This document shows, piece by piece, positions 25,461 through 32,339 of a stretch of DNA of 35,915 nucleotides. A program made the position numbers and the translations under genes. Source of the DNA: Stenotrophomonas sp. PS02289 (lineage in GTDB: Bacteria; Pseudomonadota; Gammaproteobacteria; Xanthomonadales; Xanthomonadaceae). Every line of letters starts with the position of its first letter. Positions within the stretch are counted from its first letter, which is position 1. The notes under the pieces were generated by a model. It was not told the origin of the DNA, did not search any database, and worked only from the letters and a program-made list of their open reading frames with translations. The stretch lies in contig NZ_JASCOZ010000028.1 in the NCBI RefSeq assembly GCF_029960115.1, positions 1-35,915 of the forward strand, written 5' to 3'.

Positions 25461-26510
25461 GTGAAAAACAGCAGCAAAGTGGTCCGTCGAAAAGCGAGTG
25501 CAATCACCATCGATGAAGTTGCCGCGCATGCCGGAGTCTCGGCCATGACGGTTTCGCGTGTAATGAATGGCCATGCCAGCGTGCGCGAGAACAATCGCGA
25601 CCGCGTCATGCGCAGCGTGCGTGAACTGGACTACCGCCCCAACGCGGCCGCCAGTGCGCTGGCGGCGGCACAGCACACCTGCATCGCCTTGATCTACACC
25701 AACCCCAGCTCCAGCTACCTGCGGGAACTGCTGGTGGGCGCGCTGCGAGGCTCTACAAGGGTTGCGGCGCAGTTGATGATCGCCACCTGGGACGGGCTGG
25801 ATGCCAAGGCGCGTCGCGAAGCGGCACGTCAGTTGGCCGACAACGTCGCCGGCGTCATCCTGCCGCCGCCGCTGTGTGAGTCGCGGGCGATCGTCAATGA
25901 ATTCGTCCAGGCCGGCATCGCGGTGGTGGCGCTGGCATCGGGCCACCTGAGCGACAAGGTCTCGTGCGTTCGCATCGATGACCATCGCGCCAGTTACGAA
26001 ATGGTGACCCATCTGATCGCGCACGGACACCGGCGTATCGGTTACATCAAGGGTGACCCCAACCAGACCGCCAGCGCGCACCGCTGGCTGGGTTATCTGG
26101 ATGCCCTGTCCGCCGCCGGCATTCCCTTCGATGACAGCGTTGTACAACCCGGTAACTTCACCTATCGATCCGGGCTGCAGGCGGCCGAAAGGCTGTTGTC
26201 GCTGCGACACCGCCCCACGGCCATCTTTGCCAGCAATGACGACATGGCATCCGCAGTGGTCTCCGTGGCGCATCGGCGCGGGCTGAATGTGCCGGGCGAC
26301 CTTTCGGTGGTGGGCTTTGATGACACCTCGGCGTCGACCATGGTCTGGCCGGAACTGACCACCCTGCATCAGCCGGTGGCGGAGATGTCGGACACCGCCA
26401 TCGACATCCTGCTGCGCGAGATCCGGCGGACGCCCGGTTCAGAACGCGGCATCATCAACCGGGTGCTGCCGCACCGGCTGATCACGCGGGGATCCGTTTC
26501 GAAGCCGTAG
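25461..26510 (+). CDS. LacI-family transcriptional regulator, copy 2 (XylR-like candidate)
   Basis: A 349-residue regulator with helix-turn-helix TIDEVAAHAGVSAMTVSRVMNGH, hinge RPNAAASALAAAQHT and a sugar-binding-type sensor domain ending in DLSVVGFDDTSAS and VLPHRLI. The GTG at 25461 has AGGAA about 9 bases upstream and aligns with the GTG start of the paralogue at 12002. Upstream in-frame ATGs (25434) lack a good site. It diverges from the TonB receptor across a perfect palindromic operator and is the best candidate for the regulator that binds that operator and the one before xylB. Its TAG stop is supplied by the GTAG head of the repeat at 26507. By analogy with Xanthomonas XylR it would repress until a xylose-type inducer appears. 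Confidence 0.93.
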   Translation: MKNSSKVVRRKASAITIDEVAAHAGVSAMTVSRVMNGHASVRENNRDRVMRSVRELDYRPNAAASALAAAQHTCIALIYTNPSSSYLRELLVGALRGSTRVAAQLMIATWDGLDAKARREAARQLADNVAGVILPPPLCESRAIVNEFVQAGIAVVALASGHLSDKVSCVRIDDHRASYEMVTHLIAHGHRRIGYIKGDPNQTASAHRWLGYLDALSAAGIPFDDSVVQPGNFTYRSGLQAAERLLSLRHRPTAIFASNDDMASAVVSVAHRRGLNVPGDLSVVGFDDTSASTMVWPELTTLHQPVAEMSDTAIDILLREIRRTPGSERGIINRVLPHRLITRGSVSKP

Positions 26511-26531
26511 AGCCACGCCCTGCGTGGCTAC
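26507..26531 (+). repeat. GTAG-headed REP/SMAG-type palindrome overlapping the lacI stop
   Basis: GTAG followed by AGCCACGC / GCGTGGCT, then TAC. It is the same sequence as the element at 18-40 in opposite orientation. TAG at 26508-26510 ends the LacI gene. It is the first of three elements within 122 bp. Confidence 0.85.
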
Positions 26532-26553
26532 GACCGCGTGTCAGGCCGCGCAT

Positions 26554-26576
26554 TGACACGCATGACGTGTCACTAC
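26554..26576 (-). repeat. GTAG-headed palindrome, variant stem
   Basis: On the minus strand GTAG is followed by TGACACG, a 5-base loop and CGTGTCA, a perfect 7-bp stem. The architecture is shared with the neighbours at 26507 and 26606 but the stem sequence differs. Confidence 0.7.
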
Positions 26577-26605
26577 GGGCTTCGAGCCTTTCGGATACCG
26601 CGAGC

Positions 26606-26628
26606 AGCCACGCAGGGCGTGGCTCTAC
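26606..26628 (-). repeat. GTAG-headed REP/SMAG-type palindrome
   Basis: Minus-strand copy of the 26507 element (GTAG, AGCCACGC / GCGTGGCT). The two face each other, as in paired REP units. The 45 bases from here to the next stop codon (26674) hold nothing else recognised. Confidence 0.85.
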
Positions 26629-26673
26629 CGACTGGTTGGTGGGCCGTCCGGGGCACGCCTCCCATGCCTCCTC

Positions 26674-27177
26674 TCAATCCGAGTCCCAGTACCGATTAAA
26701 CTGTCTCGACTTGCTGTCATATCGGAAGAAAGATCCCGAGCTTCCGAACCTGAAATAGTCTAGAACGTCCACCTTGCTGCAGATCTTCCCATCTTCCTCG
26801 CCCGTCCTCTCATTTTCGGTGAAGAGATGGCAGCCTGGGGGGCGCTTGGCTACGCCCATGATGGACTGGGCATTGGGGCCTGCCCCCACAATCTGGCAAC
26901 GAGACTCTGGCTTCGGACCCTTGGCATTCAGGCAGATGCGCACCCCCGATTCAGTGCCGTCTGAACTGGTCACCAGAACCGCCTCGTCCGGCAGACCGTC
27001 ACCATCCATATCCAGTGTCACCCGGATGTATCCCGTAGGGGATTCACTCCTCCATTTATCCTGCTTCAGATCGCGCTTTCCCGCGGGAATCCACTCGCGG
27101 CCGGACGATTCCGATTCAGCGACCACAGGTGCAGCAATCATCGCTAGTACGATGCAGATACAAGTGCTTTTCTTCAT
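26674..27177 (-). CDS. Hypothetical secreted protein with a DxDxDG calcium-type loop
   Basis: A 167-residue protein I do not recognise. Residues 1-20 form a clear signal peptide (MKKSTCICIVLAMIAAPVVA). D56-M-D58-G-D60-G-L-P-D64-E65 has the form of a calcium-binding EF-hand/FG-GAP-type loop (DxDxDGxxDE), followed by a strand AVLVTS. Four further Cys residues (RICLN, SRCQI, PGCHLF, KICSK) could form two disulfides in the periplasm. It starts 29 bp after the stop of the small membrane protein gene on the same strand. Nothing ties it to carbohydrate use, and its base composition appears somewhat less GC-rich than the neighbours. Confidence 0.75.
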   Translation of the reverse strand: MKKSTCICIVLAMIAAPVVAESESSGREWIPAGKRDLKQDKWRSESPTGYIRVTLDMDGDGLPDEAVLVTSSDGTESGVRICLNAKGPKPESRCQIVGAGPNAQSIMGVAKRPPGCHLFTENERTGEEDGKICSKVDVLDYFRFGSSGSFFRYDSKSRQFNRYWDSD

Positions 27178-27206
27178 GGGCCAATCGCTCCGCCTCGTCG
27201 ATCGTA

Positions 27207-27602
27207 TCAGTCACGCCCGAACGCACCCTTCAAACACTTCGTGCCGAACACCACCAATGCAAACGGCACGGGCAGTGCCACCAGATGGAAAACGAACTGC
27301 GGCTGGCGCTCGACCAGCAGGTTGTAGAGGATCCAGCCGATGATGGCCATTCCGATGGCGAGCGCTGTCAGGCCGAGCAGCGCCTGCGGGATGGCCAGCA
27401 CGGCCAGGGTCACGCGCTGCCCCGTTCCACCTTCCGGCTGCGCCTGGAGTTGCCGCTTCAGATCGAGGATCCACAGGATGCTGAGGATGAAACCCACCAG
27501 CGAGCCGAGCATGAAAATGCCGTTCTGGGTGATGCCGGTGAGCAGCATGCAGGCAGGTACGCTGATGAGGGCCACGATGAGTTTGAGCACTGCGTTGCGC
27601 AT
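27207..27602 (-). CDS. Hypothetical small membrane protein, four predicted helices
   Basis: A 131-residue protein I do not recognise. It has four hydrophobic stretches (about residues 4-20, 26-45, 62-88 and 98-118), split by a polar, basic loop DLKRQLQAQPEGGTGQR after the second. Both ends should lie on the same side of the membrane. The ATG at 27602 gives a compact protein beginning MRNAVLKLI; the frame extends upstream to 27692 without hydrophobic character. The ribosome-binding site is weak. The same-strand secreted hypothetical gene follows, and the two may be co-transcribed. No function can be suggested. Confidence 0.65.
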   Translation of the reverse strand: MRNAVLKLIVALISVPACMLLTGITQNGIFMLGSLVGFILSILWILDLKRQLQAQPEGGTGQRVTLAVLAIPQALLGLTALAIGMAIIGWILYNLLVERQPQFVFHLVALPVPFALVVFGTKCLKGAFGRD

Positions 27603-27682
27603 GGGCCGGGCCTGGACATCCGTGTCGGGAAGGCCAGCGTAGCAGGTGGTTGAAGCGTGGAGAACGGATTGGGCGTGCGGAG

Positions 27683-27705
27683 GGCCGGCCAACGGCCGGC
27701 GCTAC
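27683..27705 (-). repeat. GTAG-headed palindrome, GGCCGGC stem
   Basis: On the minus strand GTAG-CGCCGGCC-GTT-GGCCGGC, lying one base after the TGA of the GH43 gene at 27707. An almost identical copy sits inside dgoK at 29597-29619. Confidence 0.85.
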
Positions 27706-27706
27706 C

Positions 27707-28702
27707 TCAACTACGCCCGACCGGCGGGTCAAGCACCGGCTTGCCTTTCTCGTCCCAATGCACCGGTTGGATGCGCGGCGAGCGTTTGCCGGTGCAGCCC
27801 ATCTCCGGGCCGGGGTTGGCGTGGTACACGATCCAGGCGGTGCCGTCGTCCATCTGGAAGAAGCCGTTGTGGCCGGGCGCGTGTACGTTGCCGGCCGGAT
27901 TCTTCTCAAGGATGGGACGCGCGGCCTTTGTCCACGCCTTGGCATCGAGCGGGTTCGCCCCCGGCTTGGCCTGTAGCAGCCCAATAGCGTAACCGTCGGA
28001 CCAGCAGGCGCTACCCGAGTAGGTCAGGAACAGATCACCGTTCGGACCCTGCAGGAACTCCGGCCCTTCCAGAATCTGCCGCCCACCCTGCCGTTCCCAC
28101 GCCTGATCAGGACGCGCGATGATCGTCTCCTTGCCAGACAGGGTCCAGGGATTCTTCATCGCCACGATGGCCAGCACGCTGTCCGGTCCCACATAGGGCG
28201 AGTACACGAAGTAGCGCTTGCCGCCGGTGGTGAACGTGGTGCCGTCGATGCCGGGCTGCGCGGTAGCCAGGCGGCCGCGATCCTTCCAGGTGCCATTCGT
28301 GGGATCGGCGCTGCTGTTCTCCAGCACGAACACGCCACGATGCGCGTCTTCTTTGCCTTCGGGTGCGTCACTGGCGGCGGCCGTGTAGTAGATGTACCAC
28401 TTGCCGTCGATGCGATGCAGCTCCGGAGCCCAGATCGATTTCGCGTTGGTGCCAGTGGCCGGTGGCCGCCAAACGGTGATCTCCGGTGCTTCGTTCAACC
28501 TGGCAAGGTCCGTCGTGGCGCGGATTGCCAGACGATCTCCGTGCGTGCCCATGTAATAGAACACCTGCCCGTCGCGGACAATCCACGGGTCCGGGCCGGA
28601 GTCGAGCAGCGGATTGGCCTGCGCCAGATCCAGCGCCGAAGCGCCTGCTGAGGCCTGCAGCAGCGCCGCCACTATCAGCGCACGAAGCGTGCTTTGCACC
28701 AT
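27707..28702 (-). CDS. Exported GH43 glycosidase (arabinosidase/xylosidase-like)
   Basis: A 331-residue single-domain family 43 enzyme with a signal peptide (MVQSTLRALIVAALLQASAGASA). The propeller carries base Asp38 (GPDPWIV), modulator Asp153 (GIDGTTF) and acid Glu212 (EGPEFLQG), with the late NVHAPGHNGFF segment that many arabinofuranosidase-type GH43 proteins have. The ATG at 28702 has GGGGAG 4-5 bases upstream; a longer frame to 28753 has no such site. It diverges from dgoK across a 106-bp region containing the 17-bp motif, so both are probably controlled together. The bond cleaved cannot be read from sequence; arabinofuranosyl or xylosyl side chains are most likely. It is less similar to the two GH43 domains of the xylan operon than those enzymes' shared family suggests. 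Confidence 0.88.
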   Translation of the reverse strand: MVQSTLRALIVAALLQASAGASALDLAQANPLLDSGPDPWIVRDGQVFYYMGTHGDRLAIRATTDLARLNEAPEITVWRPPATGTNAKSIWAPELHRIDGKWYIYYTAAASDAPEGKEDAHRGVFVLENSSADPTNGTWKDRGRLATAQPGIDGTTFTTGGKRYFVYSPYVGPDSVLAIVAMKNPWTLSGKETIIARPDQAWERQGGRQILEGPEFLQGPNGDLFLTYSGSACWSDGYAIGLLQAKPGANPLDAKAWTKAARPILEKNPAGNVHAPGHNGFFQMDDGTAWIVYHANPGPEMGCTGKRSPRIQPVHWDEKGKPVLDPPVGRS

Positions 28703-28758
28703 GTCTCCCCTCCCAGGGTTACCCACCTGGCAGGCTTGCCAGAGCGTCGACACGAAAC

Positions 28759-28775
28759 CATATAATCAGACAATA
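28759..28775. promoter_or_regulatory. 17-bp operator candidate and -10 element in the GH43/dgoK divergent promoter
   Basis: The plus strand reads CATATAATCAGACAATA, whose complement TATTGTCTGATTATATG is identical over 17 bases to 29802-29818. It contains TATAAT (28761-28766), a consensus -10 for dgoK; the nearest -35-like TTGCCA (28736-28741) is 19 bases away, longer than ideal. A repressor bound here would block the promoter. The likely binder is the GntR/FCD protein at 35181. Confidence 0.7.
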
Positions 28776-28808
28776 GGCAACCGCTGCCGCTGTTATGAGG
28801 AGGGAGAC

Positions 28809-29762
28809 ATGGCGCATCACGGGAACGACAACATCATCGGCATCAACTGGGGCAGCTCGAATCTGCGGGCGTATCTGATCACGCCGGGTGGAGCGGTGCT
28901 CGATGCGCACGAAGAACCTGCGGGCGTGGCGACACTGTCGCGCGAGGGCATGGTGATCGCGGCCGACAGTCTCCGGGCGCGCTGGCCGCACGCGCAACAC
29001 GCCTACGCTGCCGGCATGATCGGATCGAATGTGGGCTGGGTGGATGCCGGCTATGTGGCCTGCCCTGCAGGCGTTGACGTGGTGGCACAGCAACTCGTCG
29101 AAACGCGGATCGGCAGTCTCGCGCTGCGCATCGTGCCTGGCATGGCCTGCGTGCGCTCGCTGGACGGTGCGCCGGATGTGATGCGCGGTGAGGAGACGGA
29201 GCTGCTGGGGTTGCTCAGTGACGGAGCGATTGGCGCTGATGCCATCGTCGCCCTGCCCGGCACGCATACGAAGTGGATACAGCTCCGGTCCGGTGAAGTG
29301 GAAAGCTTCATGACGGCGATGTCCGGGGAGCTGTTTGATCGGCTGGCTGGCGGTGGTTTGCTGGCTTCTGTGCTGGAGGGGCCTGGTGCGGTCGGGCCGG
29401 CTTTCCTTGAGGGCGTACGCGGGGGGGCAAAGGGGGCGCTGGGGCTGGGTGCTTTGTTGTTTGGCGTGCGCGCGCGGGTGATTCGGGGGATGTTGGAGCG
29501 TGCGGACTCGAGTTCGTACCTTCGTGGGGTGTTGGTGGGGGCGGAGATTGGGGATGCGATGGGGTTGTTTCCGGCGCTTGGTGATCGTGATGCGAGGGCC
29601 GGCCAACGGCCGGCGCTACCGGTGGTGGGCTCGGGGCCGGTGACGGTGATGTATCAGGCGGCGTTGAGCGAGCTGGGGGTTGAGTCGCGCGGCGTGGCGT
29701 CGGCGGATGCGGTGGTGCGTGGGTTTGCGGCGATCCATGCAATGGCGTCGGCACCGCGCTGA
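28809..29762 (+). CDS. dgoK: 2-dehydro-3-deoxygalactonokinase
   Basis: A 317-residue kinase that phosphorylates 2-keto-3-deoxy-galactonate in the De Ley-Doudoroff route of galactose/galactonate breakdown. Family marks are the N-terminal GINWGSSNLRAYL, AGMIGSNVGW, PGMACV, RGEETELLG and the LPGTHTKWI phosphate loop with SFMTAMSGELF. The ATG at 28809 has a strong AGGAGGGAG just upstream. The second half is unusually G-rich with many GGG and TTG codons, includes a seven-G run and a G-quadruplex-type motif (29421-29449), and contains an in-frame GTAG palindrome encoding AGQRPALP (29597-29619). The active-site part looks intact. The aldolase and dehydratase of the pathway are not in the window and may follow the regulator at its right end. 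Confidence 0.92.
   Translation: MAHHGNDNIIGINWGSSNLRAYLITPGGAVLDAHEEPAGVATLSREGMVIAADSLRARWPHAQHAYAAGMIGSNVGWVDAGYVACPAGVDVVAQQLVETRIGSLALRIVPGMACVRSLDGAPDVMRGEETELLGLLSDGAIGADAIVALPGTHTKWIQLRSGEVESFMTAMSGELFDRLAGGGLLASVLEGPGAVGPAFLEGVRGGAKGALGLGALLFGVRARVIRGMLERADSSSYLRGVLVGAEIGDAMGLFPALGDRDARAGQRPALPVVGSGPVTVMYQAALSELGVESRGVASADAVVRGFAAIHAMASAPR
29421..29449 (+). other. G-quadruplex-type motif in the dgoK coding strand
   Basis: The coding strand reads G7-CAAA-G5-CGCT-G4-CT-G3, four G-runs with loops of 4, 4 and 2, which satisfies the usual G-quadruplex pattern in DNA and in the dgoK message. The seven-G run is also a potential slippage site. Confidence 0.6.
29597..29619 (-). repeat. GTAG-headed palindrome inside the dgoK coding sequence
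   Basis: A copy of the 27683 element (on minus GTAG-CGCCGGCC-GTT-GGCCGGC). It is read through in frame by dgoK as AGQRPALP, between the FPALGDRD and VVGSGPVTV segments. Confidence 0.85.
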
Positions 29763-29801
29763 GCGATTGGCCCACATTGCTTGCTGCGTCGCAACGTGCG
29801 T

Positions 29802-29818
29802 ATTGTCTGATTATATGT
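29802..29818. promoter_or_regulatory. 17-bp operator candidate upstream of the exported aldose epimerase
   Basis: TATTGTCTGATTATATG, identical to the complement of 28759-28775. It lies in the 94-bp gap after dgoK, 38 bp before the epimerase ATG, which suggests that the epimerase, GH5-like and TonB receptor genes have their own regulated promoter. A related site TTGTCGGATAATA precedes the GntR gene. Confidence 0.7.
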
Positions 29819-29856
29819 TTTTGTACGCTCCACGACATCGAGTGGGGTCTGACGCA

Positions 29857-31002
29857 ATGCTTTCTGGGAAGGGAAAGGCGGCTGGGTTGATCGGCATGTT
29901 GGCGCTTTCTGCCGTGGGGACGGCAGGCGCGCAGGAGCGCACCGTGATTGGTAAAACAGCCGATGGCACACAGGTGGAATCGATCCTGCTGCGCGACGGC
30001 AGCGGCATGCAGGCACGGGTGATCACCCTCGGTGCCGCGCTGCACTCGCTGGAAGTGCCGGATCGCGATGGCAAGTACGCTGACGTGCTGCTCGGTGACG
30101 GCACCCTGCAGGCCACGCTGGACAACCCGCAGTACTTCGGCACGATTGTGGGCCGCTTTGCCAACCGCATTGCCAAAGGCCGCTTCACCCTGGACGGCAA
30201 GACCTACCAGGTGCCGGTCAACAATGGCGTCAATGCCCTGCACGGGGGTACGAAGGGCTTCGACAAGGTGGTCTGGAAGGTGGTCGAAGCCACTGCGGAC
30301 CACGCCACGCTGCAGCACATCAGCCCGGATGGGGATCAGGGCTTCCCGGGCACGCTGACCGTGACCGCCACCTATGCGCTGAAAGGCAATGGCCGCCTGG
30401 AAATCATCTACAGCGCCACCACCGACGCACCGACCATCGTCAACCTCAGCAACCATGCCTATTGGAATCTGTCCGGTGAGGGCACCGGCTCGGCGATGGA
30501 GCATGAGCTGACGATCCCGGCCGCTGCTTACACGCCGGTGGACGCCACCCTCATCCCCACCGGCGTGCTGCAGCCGGTGGAAGGCACGGTGTTTGATTTC
30601 CGCACCGCCAAGCCGATTGGCCGCGACCTGCGTCGTGGCGACGAACCGCAACTGCTGCACGGCCGTGGCTACGACCACAACTGGGTGATCAGCAAAACCG
30701 CCACGCGTGAGCCGCGTGAAGTCGCGCGCGTACATGACCCACGCTCCGGTCGCGTGATGACCCTGCTCTCGACCCAGCCGGGTCTGCAGTTCTATTCGGG
30801 CAACTTCCTCGACGGCGGCACGGTAGGCAAGAGCGGCCGCGTCTACCGCCAGGGCGATGCGATCGCACTGGAACCGCAGTTGTTCCCGGACACACCCAAC
30901 CAGCCGGCGTTTGGCTCCGCGCGGCTTGAGCCGGGTCAGACCTACGTCAACCGCATCATCTACGACTTCACCACCGACACGAAATCACCCAAGCGCCGCT
31001 GA
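29857..31002 (+). CDS. galM: Exported aldose 1-epimerase (galactose mutarotase)
   Basis: A 381-residue mutarotase with a signal peptide (MLSGKGKAAGLIGMLALSAVGTAGA), so it should act in the periplasm on sugars freed there. Family marks are the GRFANRIAKGRF and NNGVNALHGG blocks, NLSNHAYWNL with an active-site His, GYDHNWV, QFYSGNFLDG, and the EPQLFPDTPNQP motif bearing the catalytic Glu. The ATG at 29857 has GTGGGGT about 8 bases upstream. An in-frame ATG at 29815 falls inside the operator and would bury the signal peptide. It is followed on the same strand by the GH5-like enzyme (114-bp gap) and the TonB receptor. It differs in length and location from the cytoplasmic epimerase at 37-879. Confidence 0.93.
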   Translation: MLSGKGKAAGLIGMLALSAVGTAGAQERTVIGKTADGTQVESILLRDGSGMQARVITLGAALHSLEVPDRDGKYADVLLGDGTLQATLDNPQYFGTIVGRFANRIAKGRFTLDGKTYQVPVNNGVNALHGGTKGFDKVVWKVVEATADHATLQHISPDGDQGFPGTLTVTATYALKGNGRLEIIYSATTDAPTIVNLSNHAYWNLSGEGTGSAMEHELTIPAAAYTPVDATLIPTGVLQPVEGTVFDFRTAKPIGRDLRRGDEPQLLHGRGYDHNWVISKTATREPREVARVHDPRSGRVMTLLSTQPGLQFYSGNFLDGGTVGKSGRVYRQGDAIALEPQLFPDTPNQPAFGSARLEPGQTYVNRIIYDFTTDTKSPKRR

Positions 31003-31067
31003 TCACGCGCGGCCTGACGCTGCCGGCCCACGCGCCGGACCCACGACCTGACACGTACCGCCCGCCT

Positions 31068-31083
31068 CCCGGTGACCACCGGG
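31068..31083 (+). promoter_or_regulatory. Intercistronic hairpin before the GH5-like gene
   Basis: CCCGGT-GACC-ACCGGG is a perfect 6-bp stem with a 4-base loop in the 114-bp gap between the epimerase and the GH5-like gene. No T-tract follows, so a message-stability or processing element is likelier than a terminator. Nothing else was recognised in this gap. Confidence 0.4.
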
Positions 31084-31116
31084 ACGGGCAGCTCATGACT
31101 GAAGGAGATGCACCTC

Positions 31117-32265
31117 ATGCGTAAGTGGCTTACCCCCTTGTTGGCGACGATGCTCGCCGTGGCTCCCCTGGCACAGGCCAGCGACGGTGCGCGCTGGACC
31201 CCGACTGAAGCCGATGCGTGGTACGCCAAGCAGGAGTGGCTGGTCGGTGCGAACTACACCACCTCCAACGCGATCAACCAGCTGGAAATGTTCCAGGCCG
31301 AGACCTTCGATCCCGCCGCGATTGATCGCGAACTCGGCTGGGCCAAGCAGCAGTTCGGCATGAACACCATGCGTGTGTATCTGCACGATCTGCTCTGGCA
31401 GCAGGACCCGCAGGGCTTCCTGAAGCGCGTGGACACTTTCCTGAGCATCGCCGAGAAGCATGGCATCAAGCCGATGCTGGTGCTGTTCGACAGCTGCTGG
31501 GATCCGGATCCGGCCCTGGGCGCGCAGCGCCGCCCCATTCCCGGCGTGCACAACTCCGGCTGGGTGCAGAGCCCGAGCCGCCACATGCTGGTCGACCGGG
31601 CCAACGACGCACACTTCCAGGCTTATGTGGAAGGCGTCATCGGTCACTTCGCCAATGACAAGCGTGTACTCGCGTGGGACCTGTGGAACGAGCCGGACAA
31701 CCCCGGTGGCGGCAACTACATGGACAAGCAGCTGAAGGGCGAGCAGGAACGCATCGCCGAGCTGCTGCCGAAGATCTTTGACTGGGCGCGTTCGAAGAAG
31801 CCGGCGCAGCCGCTGACCAGCGGCGTGTGGATCGGCGACGACTGGTCGCCGGGTGCCGCCTCGCTCACCTCGATCCAGCGCACACAGCTGGAGCAGTCCG
31901 ACGTGATCACCTTCCACAACTACGAACAGCCTGAAGCCTTCGTCTCGCGGATTGCCCAGCTGCGCAAGTACGGCCGTCCGCTGATCTGCACCGAGTGGCT
32001 GGCGCGCGGCAACGGCTCCAACGTGGACACCATCCTGCCCATCGCCCGCCGCGAGAACATCGGCATGATCAACTGGGGCTTCGTCGATGGTGCGATCCAG
32101 ACCCGCTTCCCGTGGGACAGCTGGCAGCGCCCGTACACGATGGAGCCGCCGACCATGTGGTTCCACGACCTGCTCAATGCGGACGGCACGCCTTACCGGG
32201 CCCGCGAGGCGGAACTGTTCCGCCAGCTCGCCAAGACCCCACGCAAGAACGTACCTGCCTTCTGA
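31117..32265 (+). CDS. Exported GH5-like clan GH-A glycoside hydrolase
   Basis: A 382-residue secreted enzyme with a signal peptide (MRKWLTPLLATMLAVAPLAQA). It has the TIM-barrel architecture of clan GH-A: the acid/base Glu192 is in AWDLWNEPDN and the nucleophile Glu293 in PLICTEWLAR, 101 residues apart, and HNYEQPE lies before the second. Other segments are GANYTTSNAINQLEMFQ and MNTMRVYLHDLLW. Relatives are variously labelled cellulase-family hydrolase or 1,4-beta-xylanase. I cannot assign a subfamily or bond. Beside a mutarotase, dgoK and a TonB receptor, cleavage of a galactose- or mannose-containing glycan is possible. The ATG at 31117 has AAGGAG 9 bases upstream; the ATG at 31108 abuts that site and is unlikely. 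Confidence 0.85.
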   Translation: MRKWLTPLLATMLAVAPLAQASDGARWTPTEADAWYAKQEWLVGANYTTSNAINQLEMFQAETFDPAAIDRELGWAKQQFGMNTMRVYLHDLLWQQDPQGFLKRVDTFLSIAEKHGIKPMLVLFDSCWDPDPALGAQRRPIPGVHNSGWVQSPSRHMLVDRANDAHFQAYVEGVIGHFANDKRVLAWDLWNEPDNPGGGNYMDKQLKGEQERIAELLPKIFDWARSKKPAQPLTSGVWIGDDWSPGAASLTSIQRTQLEQSDVITFHNYEQPEAFVSRIAQLRKYGRPLICTEWLARGNGSNVDTILPIARRENIGMINWGFVDGAIQTRFPWDSWQRPYTMEPPTMWFHDLLNADGTPYRAREAELFRQLAKTPRKNVPAF

Positions 32266-32274
32266 CACCTGACC

Positions 32275-32298
32275 GCCCGCCCCTCATCGGCGGCGGGC
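32275..32298 (+). promoter_or_regulatory. Hairpin between the GH5-like gene and the TonB receptor gene
   Basis: GCCCGCC (32275-32281) pairs with GGCGGGC (32292-32298) across a 10-base loop in the 74-bp intergenic gap. No T-tract follows. It may tune the ratio of hydrolase to receptor message. Confidence 0.4.
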
Positions 32299-32339
32299 CA
32301 CCCATCCGCGCTCGTTTTCCGGAATCCGGAGAGACCGAC

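Noticed and set aside
29815..29817. ATG at 29815 as start of the exported epimerase
   Set aside because: It lies inside the 17-bp operator, lacks a ribosome-binding site and would displace the signal peptide from the N-terminus.
29308..30735. A 475-codon minus-strand frame across dgoK and the epimerase
   Set aside because: It spans an intergenic region and two real genes and ends in Pro/Thr/Arg-rich nonsense produced by the G-rich half of dgoK.
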